A DNA stretch of 64,000 nt from Rhizobium cauense (GTDB lineage Bacteria > Pseudomonadota > Alphaproteobacteria > Rhizobiales > Rhizobiaceae). Below the pieces are notes generated by a model. It saw only the letters and a program-made list of their open reading frames with translations. It made no database searches and had not been told where the DNA came from. The number at the start of each line of letters is the position of its first letter. Position 1 is the first letter of the stretch. The DNA lies in the NCBI RefSeq assembly GCF_019511525.1, contig NZ_JAEUAT010000005.1, positions 62,001 through 126,000 of the forward strand. The letters run 5' to 3'. Both the position numbers and the translations under genes were made by a program. Below, one piece after another: positions 53,965 through 63,628 of this stretch.

Positions 53965-54729
53965 ATGCCGGAAACGCTGATGATTTCGATCGACGAACGC
54001 GGTGTCGCGCGGCTTACACTCGCTCGCGAAGACAAGCACAATGCCATGTCCGCCAAAATGATCGATGAATTGACGGAGGCCGCAAATGTGCTTGGATCGG
54101 ACAGGAATGTGCGCGCTATCGTGCTGGCCGGGGCGGGCAAAAGCTTCTGTGCCGGCGGCGACCTGGAGTGGATGAGAGCCCAGTTCAAGGCGGGCCGGAC
54201 GGAAAGGATGACGGAAGCACGGCGGCTCGCAATGATGTTCAAGGTCCTGAACGAGGTTCCGAAGCCACTCATCGGCCGCGTTCACGGAAGTGCCTTCGGT
54301 GGTGGTATTGGATTGATCAGCGTCTGCGACACTGTGATCGCCTCGGAGACCGCGCGTTTCGGTCTGACGGAAGTCCGGCTTGGCCTGATACCGGCAACGA
54401 TCAGCCCTTATGTGGTGGCGCGCATCGGCGCCGCCGCGCGATCTCTCTTTGTTTCCGGTCGAACATTCGACGCTGCCGAAGCCAAGTCAATCGGTCTTGT
54501 TGCTTCCGTTGTGGCGCCTGGTGACCTTGATCAGGCCGTGGGTAGGGAAGTGGCCGAATTTATCGCGGCTTCACCGCAGGCTGCAGCGCGCGCCAAGGCA
54601 CTCGTGCGTTCTCTAGCGACGCCCATCACGAACGAGGTCATAGAAAGCGTGGTTGCTCAGCTCGCAGACAGCTGGGAAACGGACGAGGCAAAGGCTGGCA
54701 TCGCAGCTTTTTTCGAAAAGCGTTCGTAG
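53965..54729 (+). CDS. liuC: methylglutaconyl-CoA hydratase (enoyl-CoA hydratase family)
   Basis: Crotonase-fold hydratase of 254 aa. ATG 53965 is chosen: it starts one base after the liuE stop with AGGAG nine bases ahead, and the open frame upstream overlaps liuE. Oxyanion-hole residues are in GAGKSFCAGGDLEWM and GSAFGGGIGLISVCD; the second catalytic Glu lies in GLTEVRLGLIPATISPYV. In this operon it must convert 3-methylglutaconyl-CoA to HMG-CoA, between the carboxylase and the lyase. Confidence 0.9.
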   Translation: MPETLMISIDERGVARLTLAREDKHNAMSAKMIDELTEAANVLGSDRNVRAIVLAGAGKSFCAGGDLEWMRAQFKAGRTERMTEARRLAMMFKVLNEVPKPLIGRVHGSAFGGGIGLISVCDTVIASETARFGLTEVRLGLIPATISPYVVARIGAAARSLFVSGRTFDAAEAKSIGLVASVVAPGDLDQAVGREVAEFIAASPQAAARAKALVRSLATPITNEVIESVVAQLADSWETDEAKAGIAAFFEKRS

Positions 54730-54737
54730 AACGAACG
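54721..54737 (+). terminator. hairpin at the end of the liu operon
   Basis: Perfect 7-base-pair stem (54721-54727 with 54731-54737) and a 3-base loop overlapping the liuC stop codon, followed some bases later by GGTTTT. Candidate terminator; the U-run is distant. Confidence 0.5.
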
Positions 54738-54772
54738 GGCATCAGGTTTTGAGAACTGCTGATTTGAATCAA

Positions 54773-54862
54773 TGGCGGAGAGGGTGGGATTCGAACCCAC
54801 GATACGGTTGCCCGTATGCCGCATTTCGAGTGCGGTGCTTTCGACCACTCAGCCACCTCTCC
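54773..54862 (-). tRNA. tRNA-Ser (anticodon CGA)
   Basis: 90-nt class II tRNA with encoded CCA. Acceptor stem GGAGAGG/CCTCTCC with discriminator G, T-arm GGTTCGAATCC, long variable arm (ATACGG-GCAA-CCGTAT) and the anticodon loop CTCGAAA on a CCGCA/TGCGG stem. It reads UCG codons, which are common in this GC-rich genome. Confidence 0.97.
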
Positions 54863-54898
54863 GCTTCGTTGGTCGGCGCTTGTTCGGCGCGGGCTGTC

Positions 54899-54926
54899 TC
54901 ATAGCGATGAAAGTTCGGGCTGGCAA
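54899..54926 (-). promoter_or_regulatory. candidate promoter of tRNA-Ser
   Basis: Reverse strand TTGCCA, 16-base spacer, CTATGA; the -10 ends about 36 bases before the mature tRNA 5' end. Fits the rhizobial housekeeping sigma consensus. Confidence 0.5.
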
Positions 54927-54957
54927 GACGAAATCTCAAGGTTTTCATCCTTTTGCC

Positions 54958-54986
54958 TTGACAGTGTTTTGGGCCTCGCGTATCTC
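54958..54986 (+). promoter_or_regulatory. candidate promoter of rplU-rpmA
   Basis: Perfect -35 CTTGACA, 17-base spacer, TATCTC as a moderate -10. This would give a leader of about 175 bases before rplU, long enough for ribosomal-protein control, though no known L21 leader motif was recognised. Confidence 0.5.
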
Positions 54987-55166
54987 GGCTTCGCAATAGG
55001 TGTGGATAAGTCTGCGCCTTACCAGTCCTGCGCTCGCGCGGGGCGGATCATCGGCAGTGAGATTCGGGGCGAAAGCCGCTGAAATCCCTGCTTAACCTCG
55101 ACTGATAAAAAGACGGCCACCTGCTTGTTGCGGGTATGAGCCGGAACGAACATGAAAGGATAAAAA

Positions 55167-55484
55167 ATGTTCGCAGTCATCAAGACCGGCGGTAAGCAGT
55201 ACCGTGTGGCGGCAAACGACGTGCTGACCATCGAGAAGCTTGAAGCAACCGCTGGCGACGCAATTGAATTCACCGAAGTCCTCGTAATCGGCGAAGGCGC
55301 CGACGCTGCGATTGGTGCTCCCTTCGTCAAGGGCGCTTCCGTCAAGGCCGAAGTGGTCGAGCACAACCGCGGCAAGAAGGTCATCGCCTTCAAGAAGCGC
55401 CGTCGTCAGAACTCGAAGCGTTCGCGCGGCCATCGCCAGCACCACACTGTTGTCCGCATCACGGACATCGTGGCTGCCAAGTAA
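55167..55484 (+). CDS. rplU: 50S ribosomal protein L21
   Basis: 105-aa ribosomal protein starting [20 protein letters not shown] and with [20 protein letters not shown] followed by SRGHRQ, the classic L21 signature. AAAGGA precedes the ATG. Forms an operon with rpmA 34 bases downstream. Confidence 0.98.
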   Translation: MFAVIKTGGKQYRVAANDVLTIEKLEATAGDAIEFTEVLVIGEGADAAIGAPFVKGASVKAEVVEHNRGKKVIAFKKRRRQNSKRSRGHRQHHTVVRITDIVAAK

Positions 55485-55518
55485 GATCACGGGACTTAAG
55501 GTTTAAAGGAGAACACCA

Positions 55519-55788
55519 ATGGCACACAAAAAAGCTGGCGGTTCATCGCGCAACGGTCGTGATTCCGAATCCAAGCGCCTTGGCGTGAAGAAGTTCGGTG
55601 GCGAAACCGTCATCGCAGGCAACATCATCGTGCGTCAGCGCGGTACGCAGTGGCATCCGGGCGCCAACGTCGGCCTCGGCAAGGACCACACCATTTTTGC
55701 GCTTACGGCCGGCAATGTGAACTACCGTACGAAGGCCAATGGCCGCGTGTACGTGTCTGTAATGCCGAAAGCGGAAGCAGCGGAATAA
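55519..55788 (+). CDS. rpmA: 50S ribosomal protein L27
   Basis: 89-aa protein; N-terminus [20 protein letters not shown] lies near the peptidyl-transferase centre in known ribosomes. [20 protein letters not shown] is the family signature. AAGGAG precedes the ATG. A strong terminator follows. Confidence 0.98.
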   Translation: MAHKKAGGSSRNGRDSESKRLGVKKFGGETVIAGNIIVRQRGTQWHPGANVGLGKDHTIFALTAGNVNYRTKANGRVYVSVMPKAEAAE

Positions 55789-55859
55789 GCCGGTAGCGCT
55801 CTAAAACAGCCGGCGTCTCATCGACCCGGCTGAGCGTATCAGGTTCAGTCCAGAAAACA

Positions 55860-55889
55860 GGGGAGATGGGGCGCCATCTCCCCTTTTTT
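55860..55889 (+). terminator. intrinsic terminator of rplU-rpmA
   Basis: Perfect 10-base-pair stem (55860-55869 with 55874-55883), 4-base loop, then six T residues on the forward strand. A textbook terminator. Confidence 0.95.
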
Positions 55890-55914
55890 CTTGTCCAACG
55901 AAGGAGGACTGAAC

Positions 55915-56571
55915 ATGCAAGGCGAATTGTTGAGGGAAGGCCAATCGCGGTCTTTCAGGGAAGACCAGCGGTCTCCCAAGGAACGGCTGAGGCCGGAGCG
56001 GTTAAGGACCGATTGCCCTGTCTTACTCTCGGAACGGCTCGTCATGCGCGCGCCGCACGAAGAAGACATTGACGCCCTTGCCCATCTTGCCAACAACGCC
56101 AAAGTCGCCACCATGGTGTCGCGTATGCCGCACCCGTACACGGCCAATGATGCCGCCGACTTCGTGCGACGCACGAAAAACGGCGAGATTGGCAAGTGCG
56201 TCTATGCGATTACCAAAGCCGAGAACGGCGCCTTCATGGGGTGCTGCGGAGTTGAGCCGCATCTTGACGGCCGGACCGTCGAGATCGGTTACTGGCTAGG
56301 AGAACCGTACTGGAATCAAGGCTTTATGACCGAGGCGTGCCACGCCCTGGTCGATATGGTCTTTCGCACGCGTGAAGATGTCGATCAGATCGATGCCCGG
56401 TGCCGGGTGATGAACGTCGCGTCGCGGCGGGTCATCCAGAAGTGCGGCTTCCAGTTCCAGGGATCGGGGCTTGCGGCGTCGCTGGCGCTTGGCAGCAACG
56501 TGCCGGTCGAGTGGTACAGGCTTGATCGGAAGACCTGGATGTCGCTGAGAAGCTGGGGGAGCGTCTTATGA
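55915..56571 (+). CDS. GNAT family N-acetyltransferase (RimJ/RimL type)
   Basis: 218 aa from ATG 55915, which has AAGGAGG about seven bases ahead (the open frame begins 8 codons earlier in the terminator tail). The first 40 residues are Arg-rich; then LLSERLVMRAPHEEDIDALA starts the fold, and VEIGYWLGEPYWNQGFMTEA is the acetyl-CoA region of the RimJ/L subgroup. Cys-Arg-rich later part. Overlaps the next GNAT gene by ATGA. Substrate unknown; the place beside ribosomal-protein genes is suggestive only. Confidence 0.85.
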   Translation: MQGELLREGQSRSFREDQRSPKERLRPERLRTDCPVLLSERLVMRAPHEEDIDALAHLANNAKVATMVSRMPHPYTANDAADFVRRTKNGEIGKCVYAITKAENGAFMGCCGVEPHLDGRTVEIGYWLGEPYWNQGFMTEACHALVDMVFRTREDVDQIDARCRVMNVASRRVIQKCGFQFQGSGLAASLALGSNVPVEWYRLDRKTWMSLRSWGSVL

Positions 56572-57155
56572 ACGCGATCAGTCTTCAACGACCCAGGAGC
56601 CAGTCGATGACGCCCGGCCCGTTGCCGGTCATTGCCACCGACCGGCTCGTGCTCCGTCCACACAGGCTGAGCGATGCAGATGCGATCGCGGACACGCTGT
56701 CCGATTTCGCTGTTACCCGCATGCTCGCGCGTGTTCCGGCCCCTTACGACAGGCAGGACGCGCTCGATTGGCTGGTACCGGTGACGGCTGGCAGCATGCC
56801 CGACTGGCAGTTTGCGATCACGACTGGCGACGATGCTCATATCGGCGTCGTCGCCGTCGAGCTTCGCCATGGTCTATGGCACGTTGGCTACTGGCTGAAC
56901 CGCTTCTACTGGCGGCGCGGCTACATGAGCGAAGCGGTATCGGCCGTGTTGGAGCGCTTTTCGCACCGCATGCCCGATACGACGGTTCACTCCGGCGTGT
57001 TCGCCGACAATCCGGCCTCGCTGAAGTTGCAGGAAAAGCTCGGCTTTCGCATGATCGGCTGCAGTGAGATCTACAGCTTCGCGCGCAACACCATGGTCAC
57101 ACATGTCGAGACGATGCTGAAGCCGGGTGCCCTGCAACAGGCGAGGATCGCTTGA
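56568..57155 (+). CDS. GNAT family N-acetyltransferase, second copy
   Basis: 195-aa protein with the same fold as its upstream neighbour: VIATDRLVLRPHRLSDADAI, then WHVGYWLNRFYWRRGYMSEA and VFADNPASLKLQEKLGF. The sequences are alike in pattern but clearly diverged, so an old duplication. ATG overlaps the previous stop (ATGA). Probably translated together with the first GNAT. Confidence 0.88.
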   Translation: MNAISLQRPRSQSMTPGPLPVIATDRLVLRPHRLSDADAIADTLSDFAVTRMLARVPAPYDRQDALDWLVPVTAGSMPDWQFAITTGDDAHIGVVAVELRHGLWHVGYWLNRFYWRRGYMSEAVSAVLERFSHRMPDTTVHSGVFADNPASLKLQEKLGFRMIGCSEIYSFARNTMVTHVETMLKPGALQQARIA

Positions 57156-57198
57156 AGTGAAGAAAGAGGCGTCCCGATGCGTCGGGGCGCCTCAACCC

Positions 57199-58062
57199 TC
57201 AGCTGTCGATCTCGACCCAGACAGGGAAGTGATCGGAGCCGACCGAGTCGGTATCGATCTTTGCCGATGTAAGGCGGCCCACGAGGCCGCAGCTGACAAA
57301 GATGTAATCGAGATGCATGCGTTTGCCATGATCCTTGGGATCCATCCAGCTATAGCTGCCGGGCGAGTAAGCCTCCAACGCCGCAAGCGCGTCGACAGGC
57401 GTGCCAATGCGCGGAACGCGGCCGTAATAGCCGTCCTTGGCGCCGGCAAGAATGGAGTATTCCGGCGACTCCGGCGTCATGTTGAAGTCACCCATGACGA
57501 CGTAATCCTCGGGCAATGGCGGGTCATCGACCTCGAATTCAACCGCGCCCGTGACGGAGCCGCCCTCGGAGACGAACGCGTTGATGCGCTCGTTCAGATG
57601 GACGAGTTGCCGGCTGCGCTCGTCGATGGAGACGTGATCGAGATGCACCGAGTAGACACGCATTGCCCCCGCTGGCGTTTCGATAACGGCCTCCGTTGCG
57701 CCGCGCTGGAGATTGACCTTGGAGATCGTTCGGCTGCGCGGCAGAAGCAGCGTTCGGGTCGAGAGGATCGGCCAGCGCGAGAGTATCATGTTGCCGAATT
57801 GGAAGCGCGTTCCGCGTGGCGGCCAGCCATCGGAACCCTCTTCGATATGCAGGTCGCAAGCCGGTCCATACACCCAGAAATGGTTGGGAAAAAGCGCCGC
57901 AAGGTCGGCCACCATGTCGGCATAGTCGTTCCTGGCGAAGCCGCGAGTGACCTCCTGGAGCGCGATGATGTCGGCGCCCTCGAGGCTCGCAGCGATTCGG
58001 TCGAGGTCGTAGATGCCATCAAGACCGAAGCCGTACTGTATGTTATAGCTCGCAAACTTCAC
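57199..58062 (-). CDS. endonuclease/exonuclease/phosphatase family protein
   Basis: 287-aa hydrolase of the EEP superfamily (DNase I / sphingomyelinase / phosphoesterase fold). GTG 58062 is chosen: AAGGA lies five bases ahead and KFASYNIQYGFGLDGIYDL is the family start; the open frame upstream runs antisense through obgE and is not real. Catalytic blocks: ALQEVTRG (metal Glu), GDFNMTPESPEY, and DSVGSDHFPVWVEI (His at the active site). No signal peptide. Substrate cannot be told. Divergent from obgE by 84 bases. Confidence 0.88.
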   Translation of the reverse strand: MKFASYNIQYGFGLDGIYDLDRIAASLEGADIIALQEVTRGFARNDYADMVADLAALFPNHFWVYGPACDLHIEEGSDGWPPRGTRFQFGNMILSRWPILSTRTLLLPRSRTISKVNLQRGATEAVIETPAGAMRVYSVHLDHVSIDERSRQLVHLNERINAFVSEGGSVTGAVEFEVDDPPLPEDYVVMGDFNMTPESPEYSILAGAKDGYYGRVPRIGTPVDALAALEAYSPGSYSWMDPKDHGKRMHLDYIFVSCGLVGRLTSAKIDTDSVGSDHFPVWVEIDS

Positions 58063-58086
58063 GATAATCCTTTGACCTCCGATTGA

Positions 58087-60377
<2,291 letters not shown>

Positions 60378-60385
<8 letters not shown>

Positions 60386-61661
60386 TACCGTTGCGCAGAG
60401 CCCCGACATTGACGCGCTGATGAACGACATCGGCCGCAAAGCCAAGGCTGCCGCGCGACCGTTGGGCTTTGTGTCCACCGAAGCCAAAAACAAGGCGCTG
60501 AATGCCATGGCGGATGCGATCCTTGCCAACAAGGATCATATCCTCGCCGAGAACGCAAAGGATCTGAAGGATGTCGCCGGCACGGATATGCTCGCGTCAT
60601 TTGTCGACCGCTTAACACTGACTGAAAAGCGCGTGGCCGAGATGGCTGAAGGCATTCGCGCGATCGCTGCCCTCAAGGATCCTGTTGGCGAGGTGATTGC
60701 AGCCTGGGACCGTCCGAATGGCTTGAAGATCGAGCGCGTTCGTACGCCGCTCGGTGTCATCGGCGTGATTTTCGAGAGCCGTCCGAATGTGACGGCGGAT
60801 GCCGGCGCGCTCTGCCTGAAAGCCGGTAACGCGGTAATTCTGCGTTGTGGTTCGGACTCGCGGCGTTCATCGCAGGCAATTCATGCCTGCCTCGTACAGG
60901 GCCTAAAGTCTGTCGGATTACCTGAGCACTCGATCCAGCTCGTGCCAGTAACCGATCGGGCCGCGGTCGGCGCGATGTTGCGCGGACTGGATGGTGCGAT
61001 CGACGTTATCGTTCCGCGCGGCGGCAAGAGCCTTGTTGCGCGCGTTCAGAGCGAGGCGAGGGTGCCCGTTTTTGCGCACCTTGAAGGGCTTTGCCATATC
61101 TATGTGGATGCCTCGGCCGATCTTGCCATGGCCAAGGAGATCATCGTCAACGCAAAGATGCGGCGCACGGGAATCTGCGGCGCGGTGGAAACCATCCTTG
61201 TGGACAGCGCTGCGGCCAGCATCCATCTTCGCCCGTTGCTGGAGGCCCTCGCAGGCGCCGGTTGCGAGATCCGCGGTTCGGCGGCCGTCGTTCAGGCGAT
61301 GCCCGGTGTGAAGGCTGCCACCGAGGAAGATTGGTCGACAGAGTATCTCGATGCCATCGTTTCTGTTGCCGTTGTCGACGGTATTTCCGGTGCGATCCAG
61401 CATATCCAGACCTACTCCTCTAATCATACCGAGGCTGTCATTGCCGAGGATCCAGATGTGGTTCAGCGGTTCTTCACCGAGGTCGATTCCGCAATCCTGC
61501 TGCACAATGCATCCACCCAGTTTGCCGATGGCGGCGAGTTCGGGATGGGGGCGGAGATCGGCATCGCCACGGGTAAGATGCATGCCCGCGGTCCCGTCGG
61601 CGTCGAGCAGCTGACATCCTTCAAATATCGGGTGCACGGCACCGGACAAACCCGGCCCTGA
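60378..61661 (+). CDS. proA: gamma-glutamyl phosphate reductase
   Basis: 427-aa NADPH-dependent reductase, second step of proline synthesis. [20 protein letters not shown] and the catalytic-Cys region [16 protein letters not shown] are clear; the end [20 protein letters not shown] is diagnostic. Coupled to proB by overlap and to nadD by a one-base gap. Confidence 0.97.
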
Positions 61662-61662
61662 C

Positions 61663-62286
61663 GTGACCAACGACGAAGTCGACCGACGCTATCTTCGCAT
61701 GCCGCATACCGAGCGGGGGATGGTCGTCGGTCTGTTCGGCGGTTCGTTCAATCCGCCGCATGACGGTCATGGGCTGGTTGCCGAGATTGCGATCAAGCGG
61801 CTCGGCCTGGACCAGTTGTGGTGGATCGTCACTCCTGGCAATCCGCTCAAGGATAGACGCCAGCTTTTGCCGCTTGCAGAGCGCATTGCGTTGAGCGAGC
61901 GTCTTGCCCGACATCCTTCGATCAAGGTCACTGCGTTCGAGCGCGATTTTGCAACGAGCTTCACGGCGAACACGTTGGCGCGGGTCAAGGCGCGCAATCC
62001 GCATGTCCATTTTATCTGGATCATGGGCGCGGACAGCCTGAAGACGTTCCATCTGTGGCAGCGGTGGCAGGACATCGTCAACACGTTTCCAATTGCTGTT
62101 ATCGACCGCCCGGGCTCCACGCTGTCGTTCCTGTCATCGAAGATGGCGAGGACGTTCGATTTTGCCCGTGTTGATGAGGACGATTCACGGGCGCTGTGGA
62201 AACGGCGCGCGCCAGCCTGGACCTTCATTCATGGTCCACGTTCCGGTCTTAGCTCGACCGCGATCCGCCAACGAATGGCATCCTGA
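61663..62286 (+). CDS. nadD: nicotinate-nucleotide adenylyltransferase
   Basis: Makes deamido-NAD from nicotinate mononucleotide and ATP. 207 aa with the nucleotidyltransferase motif GLFGGSFNPPHDGH (about residues 24-37) and SSTAIRQRM near the C-terminus. GTG 61663 is one base after the proA stop; ATG 61699 is an alternative. In the rhizobial genomes I know, nadD is usually followed by rsfS and rlmH; these are absent here. Confidence 0.94.
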   Translation: MTNDEVDRRYLRMPHTERGMVVGLFGGSFNPPHDGHGLVAEIAIKRLGLDQLWWIVTPGNPLKDRRQLLPLAERIALSERLARHPSIKVTAFERDFATSFTANTLARVKARNPHVHFIWIMGADSLKTFHLWQRWQDIVNTFPIAVIDRPGSTLSFLSSKMARTFDFARVDEDDSRALWKRRAPAWTFIHGPRSGLSSTAIRQRMAS

Positions 62287-62315
62287 AGTAACGCGATTTT
62301 TCTGCGGTTTGATAA

Positions 62316-62437
62316 ACGAAAAGCCCGACGGGGGAGGAGATCCGTCGGGCTTCGTAAACTCGATCGACAACTGGGAGGAGGAGTGTTGCCGATCCTATCC
62401 AACGGCTTTGGGAGGAGGAGATGCCGTTCGATGAGTG
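62316..62437 (-). ncRNA. alpha-r14 family (NfeR1-like) trans-acting small RNA
   Basis: About 122 nt on the reverse strand with three consecutive stem-loops, each exposing an anti-Shine-Dalgarno run in its loop. SL1: AACGGC/GCCGTT around a CTCCTCCTCCC loop (62411-62420). SL2: 10-base-pair stem with one G-U around a second CTCCTCCTCCC (62373-62383). SL3: a 10-base-pair GC-rich stem (62322-62331 with 62342-62351) around CTCCTCCC, followed by TTTTCGTTT, an intrinsic terminator. A TATGGT -10-like box (62444-62449) fits a 5' end near 62437. This architecture and length match the rhizobial alpha-r14 RNAs such as S. meliloti NfeR1, which block ribosome-binding sites of transporter mRNAs. Confidence 0.88.
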
Positions 62438-62477
62438 TGTTGTACCATAAACCCCGGATTTTTGAAGCGGGTTCACT

Positions 62478-62492
62478 GCATTGCAGCAATGC
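62478..62492. promoter_or_regulatory. palindrome upstream of the sRNA promoter
   Basis: Perfect 7-1-7 palindrome GCATTGC-A-GCAATGC centred about 48 bases upstream of the inferred sRNA start, a position suited to an activator such as a LysR-type protein. The -35 region of the sRNA is poor, which would fit activator dependence. Confidence 0.5.
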
Positions 62493-62729
62493 GCCCAAGG
62501 CATGGCTTCGGATAGGCGCTGCGTCCAGTTTGCTCAATTCTTTTGCATCTACGACGATTTTTGCCGGAGTCTCAACTCGTTGGGAAGTTTTGCCCTAGAA
62601 TTATGGGGGCACTCCTATCGTCTAGGGCGCTCGGCGACCTCAGTTATGCACTTCATGAATGCGTGAGGGCGGCCAGTGAACGGAATGGTTATGCTTGCAT
62701 AAATATAGCGCTAGCCAAGGCGCTGGTAA
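62493..62729. other. intergenic region between sRNA promoter and modA
   Basis: About 235 bases without a supported gene. Mostly plain, moderately AT-rich sequence that should hold the modA promoter; an inverted AATATAGCG / CGTTATATT pair spans 62702-62738. Confidence 0.4.
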
Positions 62730-62753
62730 CGTTATATTTCTCCGGATATTTCG
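62730..62753 (+). promoter_or_regulatory. candidate molybdate (ModE-type) operator
   Basis: Left half CGTTATAT (62730-62737), 8-base spacer, right half ATATTTCG (62746-62753; two mismatches to perfect symmetry), close to the CGTTATAT...ATATAACG Mo-box. It ends 19 bases before the modA ATG, where a repressor would block expression when molybdate is plentiful. Confidence 0.5.
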
Positions 62754-62772
62754 AAGAGCTCGGGGAGAAATC

Positions 62773-63555
62773 ATGTACAGTCGCCGTCAATGGATCAAAG
62801 TCATCGCCGCTGCCGTTTCGGCAGTCTTCCTTGGTGTTGCCGCAACACCCGCAGCAGCTGCGGAGAAGGTTACCGTGTTTGCCGCGGCCAGCCTGAAGAA
62901 CGCCCTCGACGCCGCCAACGCCGCTTGGGCGAAGGAGGGTAAGGAGGCTGTCGCCTCATACGCAGCGAGTTCGGCGCTTGCGAAGCAGATCGAAGGTGGT
63001 GCGCCCGCCGACATCTTCATGTCGGCTGATCTTGATTGGATGGAGTACCTTGCCAAGAAAGATCTCATCAAGGCCGACACACGATCTAATCTTTTGGGCA
63101 ACAAGATCGTCCTTGTTGCGGCCAAGGATCATGCCAAGCCGGTCGATATCAAAAAGGGGTTTGACCTTGCTGCTCTGCTCGGTGACGGCAAGCTCGCCAT
63201 GGGCGAAGTGAAGTCTGTGCCAGCTGGCAAGTACGGCAAAGCCGCGCTCGAATCGCTGGGTGTCTGGTCCTCGGTCGAATCCAAGGTAGCGGGTGCGGAA
63301 AGCGTTCGGGCTGCGCTCGCCCTGGTGTCGCGCGGCGAGGCGCCTTATGGCATCGTCTACCAGACCGACGCGTCCGCAGATCCGGGCGTTGCTGTGGTCG
63401 GCACGTTCCCGGCGGAATCGCATCCCCCGATCATCTATCCGGTCGCTATTCTCTCCGAGAGCAAGAACCCGGAGGCTGCTGCCTATCTGGAATTCCTGAA
63501 ATCAGAAAGGGCGGCTCATTTCTTTGCCGAGCAGGGTTTCACCGTTTTGAAATGA
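62773..63555 (+). CDS. modA: molybdate ABC transporter substrate-binding protein
   Basis: 260-aa periplasmic protein. ATG 62773 has GGGGAG six bases ahead and starts a signal peptide (MYSRRQWIKVIAAAVSAVFL, cleaved after PAAAA). The mature protein opens EKVTVFAAASLKNALDAANA with the oxyanion-binding serine, and has YAASSALAKQIEGGAPADIF and SRGEAPYGIVYQTDA, all standard for ModA. First gene of a modABC operon that leaves the window; an intrinsic terminator follows it. Confidence 0.95.
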   Translation: MYSRRQWIKVIAAAVSAVFLGVAATPAAAAEKVTVFAAASLKNALDAANAAWAKEGKEAVASYAASSALAKQIEGGAPADIFMSADLDWMEYLAKKDLIKADTRSNLLGNKIVLVAAKDHAKPVDIKKGFDLAALLGDGKLAMGEVKSVPAGKYGKAALESLGVWSSVESKVAGAESVRAALALVSRGEAPYGIVYQTDASADPGVAVVGTFPAESHPPIIYPVAILSESKNPEAAAYLEFLKSERAAHFFAEQGFTVLK

Positions 63556-63586
63556 TTGCGGATTTTCGCATGAAGACATAGCGTGA

Positions 63587-63617
63587 GAAGGCCCGTCAGA
63601 TCGGGCCTTCTATTTTT
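63587..63617 (+). terminator. intrinsic terminator between modA and modB
   Basis: Perfect 9-base-pair stem (63587-63595 with 63602-63610), 6-base loop, then TATTTTT. The modB ribosome-binding site (GGAG) starts directly after the U-run. It probably terminates part of the transcripts after modA. Confidence 0.85.
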
Positions 63618-63628
63618 GGAGAAACGGC

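Noticed and set aside
54773..54862. tRNA-Ser as an attachment site of an integrated element
   Set aside because: No integrase gene nearby and no second copy of the tRNA 3' end noticed within the window; flanks are core genes.
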